A stretch of 64,000 nucleotides of DNA from Rhodobacteraceae bacterium HTCC2083. GTDB taxonomy: Bacteria; Pseudomonadota; Alphaproteobacteria; Rhodobacterales; Rhodobacteraceae. Of the stretch, positions 20,816 to 29,014 are shown one piece after another (position 1 is the first letter of the stretch; each line of letters starts with the position of its first letter). The notes under the pieces were generated by a model, which was not told the origin of the DNA, ran no database searches, and was given only the letters and a program-made list of their open reading frames with translations. The stretch lies in the NCBI GenBank assembly GCA_000156115.1, contig DS995276.1, positions 1,782,476 to 1,846,475 of the forward strand. Reading direction: 5' to 3'. Position numbers and translations under genes: made by a program.

Positions 20816-21631
20816 GTGGTTCAGCGTGTTCTTGCAGGGCATCCCAGCAACCTAAGCAGTTATGGCTTTGGCCCGCGCAAGGGTCTTTTGCTGCATTGCT
20901 CGCTTGGTCATGGCGGTGCGTACACAAAGATGGGTGCAGCCCTTGGTGGTGCGCTGAGCCTAACCGGGTTTGATCAGCCGGGCCATGGGCGCGCGGCAGA
21001 TTGGGACTATGACGGTGATCTGCAAGATCGCGTGACCGATATGGCTTTGGATCTTTTAAGCGAACCGATGGATGTGATCGGGCATAGCTTTGGTGGGACC
21101 GTTGCGCTGCGTTTGGCGGTGGAGCGGCCTCAAATGGTGCGCAGTTTAACCCTTATAGAACCAGTCATGATGGCGGTTGCCAAGCGAGACAACCCAATGG
21201 CCATGGAGCGTTTGATGGGCGCGATGAGCGGGTTTTATCAGGCATTAGTAGATGGCGAGCACGCCAAGGCAGCTCAGATGTTCACGAAACTTTATGGCGA
21301 TGGTCGCCCGTGGGAGAGCCTGCCAGAAGAAGGCCAAAACGCAATTATCAAGCGCATTCCTTTGATCGGTGCAGGTTCGCGCGCAGTGAATGAAGACCCC
21401 TATGATTTGCTTGGCACGCGCAAGCTCGAGGCAATCAAAGCACTCACGCTGATCATTGATGGCGGCCAGGGGGAGGCGGCGATGAACAGTGTGTGCGATG
21501 GTTTGGCGCGTAGAATTCCTAATGCGACACGCGTGTGCATTCCGGGTGGTGGTCACATGGTTCCCTTGACGAAACCAGAGGCTGTCGCGCGTGAAGTTTT
21601 ACAGATGATTAGCCAACAGCAAGGGCGATGA
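20816..21631 (+). CDS. Alpha/beta hydrolase
   Basis: A 271-residue serine hydrolase starting at GTG, two bases after the previous stop. The nucleophile elbow is GHSFGGTVA (Ser near residue 99) and the catalytic histidine lies in GGGHMVPLTKPEAV near the C-terminus. The early LLHCSLGHGG segment provides the oxyanion-hole region. The 3' end overlaps the convergent threonine aldolase gene by 23 bases. Substrate unknown. Confidence 0.87.
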   Translation: MVQRVLAGHPSNLSSYGFGPRKGLLLHCSLGHGGAYTKMGAALGGALSLTGFDQPGHGRAADWDYDGDLQDRVTDMALDLLSEPMDVIGHSFGGTVALRLAVERPQMVRSLTLIEPVMMAVAKRDNPMAMERLMGAMSGFYQALVDGEHAKAAQMFTKLYGDGRPWESLPEEGQNAIIKRIPLIGAGSRAVNEDPYDLLGTRKLEAIKALTLIIDGGQGEAAMNSVCDGLARRIPNATRVCIPGGGHMVPLTKPEAVAREVLQMISQQQGR

Positions 21632-22658
21632 ATTGATCAATCTGCTCTTCAGAAATTGACCAGTCGCAGACGAGACGGCACAAAAGTTGCTCGTTTGGGT
21701 CATCTCCCTCTAGGTCACCATCCATGAGATAATAAACAGCCCCACCATCGTGCAAACGTCTGTGCGTCGCGCGGGGCATTTTTGCGAACATCATGTTCGC
21801 CTCTGGCTCTACAAGGAATTCAGTTCCTACCAGATCGCGCAATCCAGTGGCGAGACGCGACATATTTGCGTTGGCTTTGCGTGCACTCGTGAGCCAACGA
21901 TCGTCAGTGAGATAAGCTTCCATCTGGGCTGCGAGATAGCGAACCTTTGAGAACAGATGCGCCCCGCGTTTGCGGCGCAGCTCAAATTCCCAAGAAGTCT
22001 TGGGATCAAAGAACACAACCGCCTCAACACCCATCAAACCATTTTTGGTTCCGCCAAAGCTGACAGCATCAATGCCAAGTTTCCACGTCATTGCTGCCGC
22101 TGAACAGCCCAAAGTGGCCAAAGCGTTGGCGAAACGTGCCCCATCAAGATGCACAGGTAGGTTAAACTCCTTTGCAACGGCAACGAGCGCTTTCAGCTCA
22201 TCAAGCGTGTAAACAGATCCTTTTTCAGCCACTTGCGTGATCGACACTGCGCCCCGTTGCGGCCCATGAACACCGCGCGTTCCTTCATTGGCGATTGCTT
22301 GGCGCAAGTCGTCGGGCGACATTTTGTCGACATCACAGCGCACTACCGTCAGCTTTGCGCCGCCTGAATAAAACTCTGGTGCTGCGCATTCATCTTCATG
22401 GATATGCGCAACGCTTGAACAAAAGACAGTCTCATATGGTTGGCACATGCAGGCAAGAGCTAAGGAATTCGCGGCTGTGCCAGTGGATACCAAATGCACC
22501 ATTGCATCCGGCGCCTCGAAAATACCGCGCAGCTGTTCACGCACACGACCCATGCCATCATCCGCACCATACGGCATTGCGTAGCCTTGGTTTGCCGTGG
22601 CAAGTGCAGCTAGAACTTCTGGATGCACGGGGCCTGCGTTATCAGAGGCGAAAAACAT
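21609..22658 (-). CDS. ltaE: Low-specificity L-threonine aldolase family (PLP enzyme)
   Basis: A 349-residue PLP-dependent enzyme of the beta-eliminating lyase/threonine aldolase family, expected to cleave threonine or allo-threonine to glycine and acetaldehyde. FASDNAGPVHPEV at the N-terminus, HLDGARFANA for the cofactor aspartate and SFGGTKNGLMG with the Schiff-base lysine are visible. Its start overlaps the stop of the upstream ycgN-like gene (TAATG), placing it in the ribF-ycgN-ltaE transcript. The gene symbol rests on family level only. Confidence 0.85.
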   Translation of the reverse strand: MFFASDNAGPVHPEVLAALATANQGYAMPYGADDGMGRVREQLRGIFEAPDAMVHLVSTGTAANSLALACMCQPYETVFCSSVAHIHEDECAAPEFYSGGAKLTVVRCDVDKMSPDDLRQAIANEGTRGVHGPQRGAVSITQVAEKGSVYTLDELKALVAVAKEFNLPVHLDGARFANALATLGCSAAAMTWKLGIDAVSFGGTKNGLMGVEAVVFFDPKTSWEFELRRKRGAHLFSKVRYLAAQMEAYLTDDRWLTSARKANANMSRLATGLRDLVGTEFLVEPEANMMFAKMPRATHRRLHDGGAVYYLMDGDLEGDDPNEQLLCRLVCDWSISEEQIDQFIALAVG

Positions 22659-23131
22659 TAGAGTGGCTCCTCGATGACATGTTCTTCCCAGTCATCTTCA
22701 TCAATTTCAAATTCCGGGACTGTTTTATCTTTAACTGAAACCCCTGCCGCGTGCACGCTATCGGCGCGACCGCTAATCAGGGGATGCCAATCTTCAAGCG
22801 GGCGACCCTCATGAACAAGGCGATACGCGCAGGTCTGCGGCATCCAATAGAGATGTTCGGGAATATTGCTGGGCATTAGCACGATACATTCAGGAACGAA
22901 CTGATGGCGAATGTCATATTGCGCACAACGACAGGTGCTATCATCCAGCAAGCGACAAGCGATGTTGGTTAGAACAACCTCGCCACTGTCCTCATCCTCT
23001 AGCTTGTTGAGGCAACATTTCCCGCAGCCATCACAGAGCGCTTCCCATTCATCTTGGGACATCTGCGTCATGGTTTTGCGTTCCCAAAAGCGTTTGGACA
23101 ACCCTTTGGCTGCGATCAGATCATCGCTCAT
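22658..23131 (-). CDS. YcgN/UPF0260 family cysteine-cluster protein
   Basis: A 157-residue protein with a CDGCGKCCLNKLED segment near residue 33 and further cysteines in CRLLDDSTCRCAQYD, the pattern of the UPF0260 (YcgN) and related zinc- or iron-binding cysteine-cluster families. Acidic C-terminus. ATGA overlap with ribF upstream and TAATG overlap with the aldolase downstream show tight coupling. Biochemical function unknown. Confidence 0.88.
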   Translation of the reverse strand: MSDDLIAAKGLSKRFWERKTMTQMSQDEWEALCDGCGKCCLNKLEDEDSGEVVLTNIACRLLDDSTCRCAQYDIRHQFVPECIVLMPSNIPEHLYWMPQTCAYRLVHEGRPLEDWHPLISGRADSVHAAGVSVKDKTVPEFEIDEDDWEEHVIEEPL

Positions 23132-24066
23132 AAAGCGGCCAAAATCGCGCGGGATTTGGCGCTATCCGCATCCATTTGCGTGATCAAAGCATCCAAGCCA
23201 TCAAACTTCTCTTCAGGGCGCAAATAGTCGACCAAGGCCACAGACAGGGTGGCTCCGTAAAGATCGCCCGTGAAGTCGAACAGAAACGTCTCAAGGTTCG
23301 GGCGATTGATGCCAAACATTGGCCTTACCCCCATAGAAGCAACGCCATGATATTTGCCTACATGCGGGCCATCTTGAACCTCGACCAGAACGGCATAAAC
23401 GCCAAAGCGGGGTGGATGCAGACCTTCAATGGACATATTGGCTGTGGGATAGCCTAACTCGCGGCCGCGTTGTTCACCACCGATGACTATGCCCTCGATC
23501 CTGTGCCAATGGCCCAGCATGTCCGCCGCGTCGCGGGGTTTGCCTTTTGCCAAAGCCTGACGAATGCTGGTGGAGGATACTTGGCCTTGCGTGCCTTCAA
23601 TTAACTCTGCGATTGTGACGCCAAAACCGAGTTTCTCGCCAAATCCCTGTAAATCCGCCGCCTTGCCCACGCGATCCTTGCCAAAACAAAAATCAGCCCC
23701 AACCACGACGTGTTGCAGACCGAAACCTTCATGAATGACGCGTGTGGCGAACTCTTCTGGGGACAAAGCAGCAAGGGCCGCATTGAAGTTCAACTGATAC
23801 AGCCGCTCCACCCCGATTTTCGCTAATTCAGTTGCTTTTGCAGCCGGCCCCATCAATCGGAACGGATCGGCGTTTGGGGCAAAATATTGTCGCGGATGCG
23901 GATCAAAGGTCAGTACGCCACAAGGGGCACCAGCTTTTTCACCAGCCTTGCGTGCAATCTCGATCACAGCGCGGTGGCCAAGGTGCACGCCGTCAAAATT
24001 GCCAATCGCAGCGCTCGCGCCACGATCTTGGTCATTCACATATGTATAGTCACGGATAATTCGCAT
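23128..24066 (-). CDS. ribF: Bifunctional riboflavin kinase/FAD synthetase
   Basis: A 312-residue enzyme converting riboflavin to FMN and FMN to FAD. The N-terminal nucleotidyltransferase domain has GNFDGVHLGHRAV and a later SSTSIRQALAKG motif; the C-terminal kinase domain has GRELGYPTANM and RFGVYAVLVEV. ATG 24066 is used because the product then begins MRIIRDYTYV as homologues do; the 12 extra upstream codons do not match. First gene of a coupled set with ycgN-like and ltaE. Its FMN product is the ligand of the riboswitch ahead of ribH at 2.6 kb. Confidence 0.95.
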   Translation of the reverse strand: MRIIRDYTYVNDQDRGASAAIGNFDGVHLGHRAVIEIARKAGEKAGAPCGVLTFDPHPRQYFAPNADPFRLMGPAAKATELAKIGVERLYQLNFNAALAALSPEEFATRVIHEGFGLQHVVVGADFCFGKDRVGKAADLQGFGEKLGFGVTIAELIEGTQGQVSSTSIRQALAKGKPRDAADMLGHWHRIEGIVIGGEQRGRELGYPTANMSIEGLHPPRFGVYAVLVEVQDGPHVGKYHGVASMGVRPMFGINRPNLETFLFDFTGDLYGATLSVALVDYLRPEEKFDGLDALITQMDADSAKSRAILAAL

Positions 24067-24115
24067 AACTGTTGGCGTAGCCCGCCTTTTGGGGCGTTGC
24101 AAGCTGCGATGCGGA

Positions 24116-24559
24116 TCAGTCGAACTTGCGGCTTGGCGCGAGAACAGTCGCCTCGCCGATTAGCACTTTTTTGCCATCGACCATGCAGCGACAATCCAGC
24201 TTAACACGGCGTTTCGCGTGCTCAATATCGATCACTTCGACTTCTGCGTGCACCATGTCTCCGGGGCGGACAGGCGCGAGAAACTTGAGGCTTTGACCCA
24301 TATAAACGGTGCCATGGCCAGGCAATTGTTCACCGATCACAGCGGAGATCAAACCAGCCGTCAGCATGCCATGCGCGATGCGACCTTCGAATATTGTATC
24401 ATTGGCATACACATCATCGAGATGCACGGGATTGCGATCTGTTGAGACTTCCGCAAACAGCTCAATATCGCGATCCGTTACGACCTTTCGCAGATGGCGG
24501 ACCATCCCCATTTCGATGTCTTCAATGCAGATCGTTCCACGGGGCAAGTTATCCAACAT
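24116..24559 (-). CDS. MaoC family (R)-enoyl-CoA hydratase-like dehydratase
   Basis: A 147-residue single hot-dog-fold protein. The hydratase 2 motif is intact: D and H in STDRNPVHLDDVYA followed by FEGRIAHGMLTAGL. This resembles PhaJ-type (R)-specific enoyl-CoA hydratases that link beta-oxidation to polyhydroxyalkanoate synthesis, though other MaoC roles are possible. GGAGG lies before ATG 24559, so the upstream in-frame ATG at 24571 is not used. No fatty acid or PHA gene is adjacent. Confidence 0.85.
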   Translation of the reverse strand: MLDNLPRGTICIEDIEMGMVRHLRKVVTDRDIELFAEVSTDRNPVHLDDVYANDTIFEGRIAHGMLTAGLISAVIGEQLPGHGTVYMGQSLKFLAPVRPGDMVHAEVEVIDIEHAKRRVKLDCRCMVDGKKVLIGEATVLAPSRKFD

Positions 24560-24659
24560 AAGACCCTCCAAGGGTTCACAAGGTAATAAATGGACCCAAA
24601 AATTGATCGCATTGAAACTTTATTACTTTGCAAATGCGGCATCTGGCAAGTGTAAAGTG

Positions 24660-25532
24660 TTATCGAAGATAACCAATCGCGAAAGTTGGGGCCGACATTT
24701 GCTCAGAAAGATAGCTTTTAAGGGCAGATGCGTCTGGATCAGTGCATGTTCGCGTTTCTTCTCGCGCCAAACCGCCGGTTATGAACAAAGAATCGATATC
24801 TTCGCCCATTGCCCCTGCGATATCAGTTAGAACGCCATCACCAATCGCAAGAATACGGTCATCTGCAATTGGTTTTCCCAGTGCACTGAGGCGACGACGT
24901 GCAAGGTCATAGATTGGTGGATGCGGCTTGCCAAAATATAGACTCTCGCCACCCATTTCAGTGTAAAGCGCGGCAAGCGCTCCGGCACACCATTCACGTG
25001 TCTCACCACGATCCACGACGATATCGGGGTTCGCGCAGAGCAGTTTCAGGCCATATTGTTTTGCCAAAAGAAAGTCGGGCCGCATCACATCCAGATCGGC
25101 CATCGGATCAAAGGGTCCCGCGCAGACGATGCCTTCGGCTTCATCGAGCGGGACTTGTGTGATTTCGACAGGGTTTTCCAGAATATCCAAAGGCCGGAAA
25201 AAGTCTTGATCGCGTCGCTCGCCGATGAAATACACTTTTTCTCCAACAGCACCGCGATACATCGCAGACCGCGCAGAATCGCCAGATGTGGCGATCGTGT
25301 CCCAAGCATCCTCAGGTACACCAAAATGCACCAATTGTTTTTCAACGCCGACACGCGGTCGCGGAGAATTGGTGACAAGTACAACTTTACCACCGCTCTG
25401 ACGGTATGCTTGCAAGGCCTTGACAGCGTCAGGCAACGCTTTGATGCCATCATGCACACAGCCCCACAGGTCCACGAAAAGCGCGTCATATTGGTGGGAA
25501 ATTTCGGCAAGATTGGAAACGATACGGGTCAT
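24660..25532 (-). CDS. TIGR01459-type HAD-IIA hydrolase
   Basis: A 290-residue haloacid dehalogenase-superfamily phosphatase of subclass IIA. All four motifs are visible: LFVDLWGCVHDG (nucleophile aspartate), VTNSPRP, FGKPHPPIYD (lysine) and AIGDGVLTDIAGA. The class is common in alphaproteobacteria as TIGR01459 proteins; the substrate is not established. The stop codon sits inside a short inverted repeat (GTTATC-TTC-GATAAC) that lacks a T-run. Single-gene unit. Confidence 0.87.
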   Translation of the reverse strand: MTRIVSNLAEISHQYDALFVDLWGCVHDGIKALPDAVKALQAYRQSGGKVVLVTNSPRPRVGVEKQLVHFGVPEDAWDTIATSGDSARSAMYRGAVGEKVYFIGERRDQDFFRPLDILENPVEITQVPLDEAEGIVCAGPFDPMADLDVMRPDFLLAKQYGLKLLCANPDIVVDRGETREWCAGALAALYTEMGGESLYFGKPHPPIYDLARRRLSALGKPIADDRILAIGDGVLTDIAGAMGEDIDSLFITGGLAREETRTCTDPDASALKSYLSEQMSAPTFAIGYLR

Positions 25533-25629
25533 TGTGCGGGCCTCGAAAACAGGTTCACGGTCTTGCTACAGGACTGCGGACAAAACAGCATTCTTCTTTG
25601 ATCTAAAAATAACTCAGTTGGAAGCAAAC

Positions 25630-25664
25630 CAAAAAATAAAGTGCGCGCCCATTGAAGCGCGCTC
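25630..25664 (-). terminator. Rho-independent terminator downstream of ppaC
   Basis: On the minus strand GCGCGC (25662-25657) pairs with GCGCGC (25648-25643) across an eight-base loop, and after three bases a T-rich run (TTTATTTTTT, 25640-25631) follows. It starts about eight bases after the pyrophosphatase stop and is in the right orientation. Confidence 0.75.
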
Positions 25665-25671
25665 AATAAGA

Positions 25672-26592
25672 TCAGACTTTGAGGTTCGGGATGATCTGTT
25701 TTTTACGGCTTACCACGCCTGCTAAAATAACTGTGTCTGAAGTGGCATCAGCGTTAAAGGACTTCGCCGCAACGGTTTTCACCAGATCGTTTGGCACCAA
25801 CAGCGTGCTTTGCTCGTTCAGGATATCGACCACGAACAAGAGAACCTGATCTACGCCGTCTTCTGACGCGACGGTTGTCATTGTCGCCATCAAGCTGTCT
25901 TTGCGATCCAAAACCGTTGCGGGCGATGTGGTTTCAAGCACGGAGACACGGAATTTGGTGCCATCCACTTCGTATTCTTTCGAATCCATGCGCAGAAGCT
26001 CTGCATCGGAAAAGCTCGACACATCCGACTTGGCTGCGAACATTTCAGCGGCGTAGGACGCAATATCAATGCCGAGATCGGCGGCGAGTTTTTCGGCAAC
26101 CGCTTTGTCATGCGCTGTCGTGGTCGGGCTACGGAATTCCAAAGTGTCAGATAGGATGCACGTCAGTGCCGCCCCTTTGATGGCCTCTGGCATCTTGGCG
26201 GCATCGTCACCCATCAAGTCGTGCATGATGGTCGCTGTGCAGGCCAAAGGTTTGATCGTGATGTCGATAGGACCTTTGGTTTTCAATCCCCCCACCAAAG
26301 CGTGGTGATCGATGATCGTTTGCACGTCCGCATCGTTGATTGAGGCCGGCAATTCCGCAGGGTTATTCGTGTCGACAACAACGCAAGGCGCGCCAGCTTC
26401 AACGTCTGCGATGATCGCTGGTTTTTGTAGACTCCAACGCTCTAGCATGAAAGCGGCTTCGGTGTTTGGCTCGCCAAGTAGTTTCGCCTCGGCGGGCGTG
26501 CCTTTGATGTCTGACAAATACCAGGCCCAAATGAGGGGAGATCCTGTGCTATCCGTGTCCGGGGATTTGTGGCCGAAAACCTGTACTGTCAT
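25672..26592 (-). CDS. ppaC: Manganese-dependent inorganic pyrophosphatase (family II)
   Basis: A 306-residue DHH-superfamily enzyme that hydrolyses pyrophosphate, pulling biosynthetic reactions forward. The metal ligands are in GHKSPDTDSTGSPL at the N-terminus, VVDTNNPAEL and IIDHHALVG; the C-terminal DHHA2 domain ends with SRKKQIIPNL. Full length for PpaC. Family II enzymes are a minority among proteobacteria, which mostly use the unrelated family I Ppa. Flanked by a strong terminator downstream. Confidence 0.95.
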   Translation of the reverse strand: MTVQVFGHKSPDTDSTGSPLIWAWYLSDIKGTPAEAKLLGEPNTEAAFMLERWSLQKPAIIADVEAGAPCVVVDTNNPAELPASINDADVQTIIDHHALVGGLKTKGPIDITIKPLACTATIMHDLMGDDAAKMPEAIKGAALTCILSDTLEFRSPTTTAHDKAVAEKLAADLGIDIASYAAEMFAAKSDVSSFSDAELLRMDSKEYEVDGTKFRVSVLETTSPATVLDRKDSLMATMTTVASEDGVDQVLLFVVDILNEQSTLLVPNDLVKTVAAKSFNADATSDTVILAGVVSRKKQIIPNLKV

Positions 26593-26670
26593 GTCGCTAT
26601 TCCTGCATCATCGCTGTGTTTGCGCGCCTTATAGCAGGCGCGATTTCTTTGTCACCCGTGCCAAATTGGC

Positions 26671-28167
26671 TCAGATCGTTTGATCATAGTCGCCAACCAG
26701 CGGTTCTGTTCGGATCACCGCATCAAGATCGGCAAAGATCGCACGCATTTCTTCATCGCTTTCGGCGCTCTCACAGACGACGACCAAATTCGGGGTGTTC
26801 GAGCTCGCGCGTACCAAGCCCCAAGACCCGTTGTCCAAGATCACGCGCGCGCCATTGACGGTGATGATCTGTTTGATTGCGCGTCTCGCAAGGGGTTCGC
26901 CCGCGTCGTGTTTGGCGCACAACTTCGCAACGATGCGATCAAGAACGGCATATTTCTCTTCATCTGCGCAATATGGCGACATCGTCGGAGTTGCATATGT
27001 AATTGGCAGTGCCTCGCGCAGGTCGGACATCGACATATCGGGATTGCGGTCCATCAATTTGCAAATCTCGACTGCGACGCGCATGCCGCAATCGTACCCG
27101 CGTCCTATTGGTTCTGCCAGAAAGTAGTGACCCGATTTCTCAAAACCGGCGAGCGCACCCAGTTCTTTAACACGGCGCTTCATATGGCTGTGACCGGTTT
27201 TCCAATAATCCGCCGTGACGCCGTTCGCCTGCAAAACAGGATCCGCCGCAAAAAGGCCTGTGGATTTCACATCCGCTACGAAGGTGGCATTGGCGTATAT
27301 CTTACTCAGATCACGGGCCATGATGACGCCGACCTTGTCTGCGAAAATCTCTTCACCCTCATCATCAACGACGCCACAACGATCCCCGTCGCCATCGAAG
27401 CCAAGCGCGAAATCAGCACCCGACGCTTTCACCGAGACTGCCATATCATGCAGCATTTCCATGGCTTCGGGATTTGGATTGTAGTTGGGAAAATCGTAAT
27501 CTAGCGTGTTGTGGCTTGGCACAACTTCCACGCCAAGGCGTTCAAATAGCTCCGGCCCAAAGGCGCTTGCCGTACCGTTGCCCGTGGCACATACGACCTT
27601 CAGCTTGCGGGTCATTTTGAAATCCCCGACGAGGTCATCAAGATAAGCTTCGCGCACGCCGTCTACGAATTCATATCCGCCACCTTTGGCGGGCTGCCCC
27701 TCATTATTGAGGACGATATCGCGCAGCTCGCTCATCTCGTCTGGGCCGTGTGTCAGAGGACGCTCGAATCCCATTTTAACGCCGGTCCATCCGTTCGGAT
27801 TGTGGCTGGCTGTGATCATCGCGACCGCTGGTGCGTTCAGATGAAACTGTGCGAAATAGGCCATTGGGGAGACCGCAGGGCCGATATCTTTCACGTGGAT
27901 ACCCGCCTGCATCAAGCCAAGGATGAGCGCGTTCTTCACGGACAGAGAATACTCGCGATAGTCATTGCCAACAGCAATTACAGGCTCGATCCCGCGTCGC
28001 TGCATTTGCGTGCCAAGGCCCAGGCCAAGCGCGGTGATTCCCGGTAAGTTGATGTCGTCAGGATATTTCCAGCGGGCATCATATTCGCGAAAGCCAGTTG
28101 GCTTGATCATCGCATCGCGTAAGAATTCCCATGTGTTTGGGGTGACGCTTGGAGCAGGCTTGCGCAT
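26671..28167 (-). CDS. Phosphomannomutase/phosphoglucomutase
   Basis: A 498-residue alpha-D-phosphohexomutase that interconverts hexose 1- and 6-phosphates for sugar nucleotide and polysaccharide synthesis. The phosphoserine loop is TASHNPNGWTGVKMG and the metal-binding loop GFDGDGDRCGVVDD. It lies 12 bases downstream of kdsA in the same direction, so it probably belongs to the capsule transcript kpsT-like, kpsE-like, kdsA, pgm. A manB or algC-type name cannot be chosen from sequence alone. Confidence 0.92.
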   Translation of the reverse strand: MRKPAPSVTPNTWEFLRDAMIKPTGFREYDARWKYPDDINLPGITALGLGLGTQMQRRGIEPVIAVGNDYREYSLSVKNALILGLMQAGIHVKDIGPAVSPMAYFAQFHLNAPAVAMITASHNPNGWTGVKMGFERPLTHGPDEMSELRDIVLNNEGQPAKGGGYEFVDGVREAYLDDLVGDFKMTRKLKVVCATGNGTASAFGPELFERLGVEVVPSHNTLDYDFPNYNPNPEAMEMLHDMAVSVKASGADFALGFDGDGDRCGVVDDEGEEIFADKVGVIMARDLSKIYANATFVADVKSTGLFAADPVLQANGVTADYWKTGHSHMKRRVKELGALAGFEKSGHYFLAEPIGRGYDCGMRVAVEICKLMDRNPDMSMSDLREALPITYATPTMSPYCADEEKYAVLDRIVAKLCAKHDAGEPLARRAIKQIITVNGARVILDNGSWGLVRASSNTPNLVVVCESAESDEEMRAIFADLDAVIRTEPLVGDYDQTI

Positions 28168-28179
28168 GATACTCTTCTC

Positions 28180-29013
28180 TTAAATTTCTACGGGATTTGC
28201 TTTCACAACTGCGTCCAGCTTCATCAATGTGCTCAAAAGATTTGGCATCTGGTCCAGATAAATCATGTTAGGCCCATCACAGGGTGCATTGTCAGGGTCC
28301 TGATGCGTTTCCATAAACACCGCTGCAACGCCGACAGCGACTGCCGCGCGCGCCATCACAGGCGCGAATTCACGCTGTCCTCCAGATGATCCTCCGCGAC
28401 CACCGGGTTGCTGCACGGAATGGGTCGCATCCATCACCACCGGATAGCCAGTTTGTGCCATTTGGGGCAGGCCGCGCATGTCCGCGACCAAGGTGTTGTA
28501 CCCAAAAGACGTGCCTCGTTCTGTTAGCATGATGCGTTTGTTACCTGTGCTTTCGAGCTTGGCAACGATGTTGGGCATTTCCCAAGGGGCCAGAAACTGG
28601 CCCTTTTTGACGTTGATCACAGCGCCTGTGTTACCCGCGGCCAAGAGCATGTCGGTTTGACGGCAAAGGAAAGCAGGGATTTGCAACACGTCAACCGCAT
28701 CGGCGGCAAGTGGGCATTGTACTTCATTATGAACGTCCGTTAAAATAGGTACGCCCATCGCCTTGCGGAGATCACTTAGAACTTTCAGGCCTTGATCGAT
28801 CCCCAACCCACGTTCACCCGAAAGAGAGGTGCGGTTGGCTTTGTCATAGGACGCTTTAAACATATATTGAGCGCCGACCGCATCGCAGGCTTCTTTCATC
28901 TTGCCTGCAATCATCTGCGCGTGATCTGCGCTTTCCAATTGGCACGGGCCCGCGATGATCGTCAGGGGCGCAGCGTTGCCGACGGACAAGCCGCCGATAT
29001 CGAGAGTTTTCAT
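28180..29013 (-). CDS. kdsA: 3-deoxy-8-phosphooctulonate synthase (KDO-8-P synthase)
   Basis: A 277-residue aldolase that condenses PEP with arabinose 5-phosphate to make KDO 8-phosphate, for lipopolysaccharide and for some capsules. The start AAPLTIIAGPCQLES, the KASYDKANRTS segment and the metal-region motif VMDATHSVQQPGG are diagnostic. One base separates its start from the stop of the capsule export gene upstream, which ties it to the capsule locus rather than to the usual pyrG-eno-kds region. Confidence 0.95.
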   Translation of the reverse strand: MKTLDIGGLSVGNAAPLTIIAGPCQLESADHAQMIAGKMKEACDAVGAQYMFKASYDKANRTSLSGERGLGIDQGLKVLSDLRKAMGVPILTDVHNEVQCPLAADAVDVLQIPAFLCRQTDMLLAAGNTGAVINVKKGQFLAPWEMPNIVAKLESTGNKRIMLTERGTSFGYNTLVADMRGLPQMAQTGYPVVMDATHSVQQPGGRGGSSGGQREFAPVMARAAVAVGVAAVFMETHQDPDNAPCDGPNMIYLDQMPNLLSTLMKLDAVVKANPVEI

Positions 29014-29014
29014 A

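Noticed and set aside
24660-24676. GTTATC-TTC-GATAAC at the end of the HAD hydrolase gene as a terminator
   Set aside because: Stem of six weak pairs within the last codons and no T-run; too little to call.
26619-26640. Hairpin GCGCGCC/GGCGCG between ppaC and the phosphohexomutase gene as a terminator
   Set aside because: The stem is real but no T-run follows on the minus strand, the direction of transcription here.
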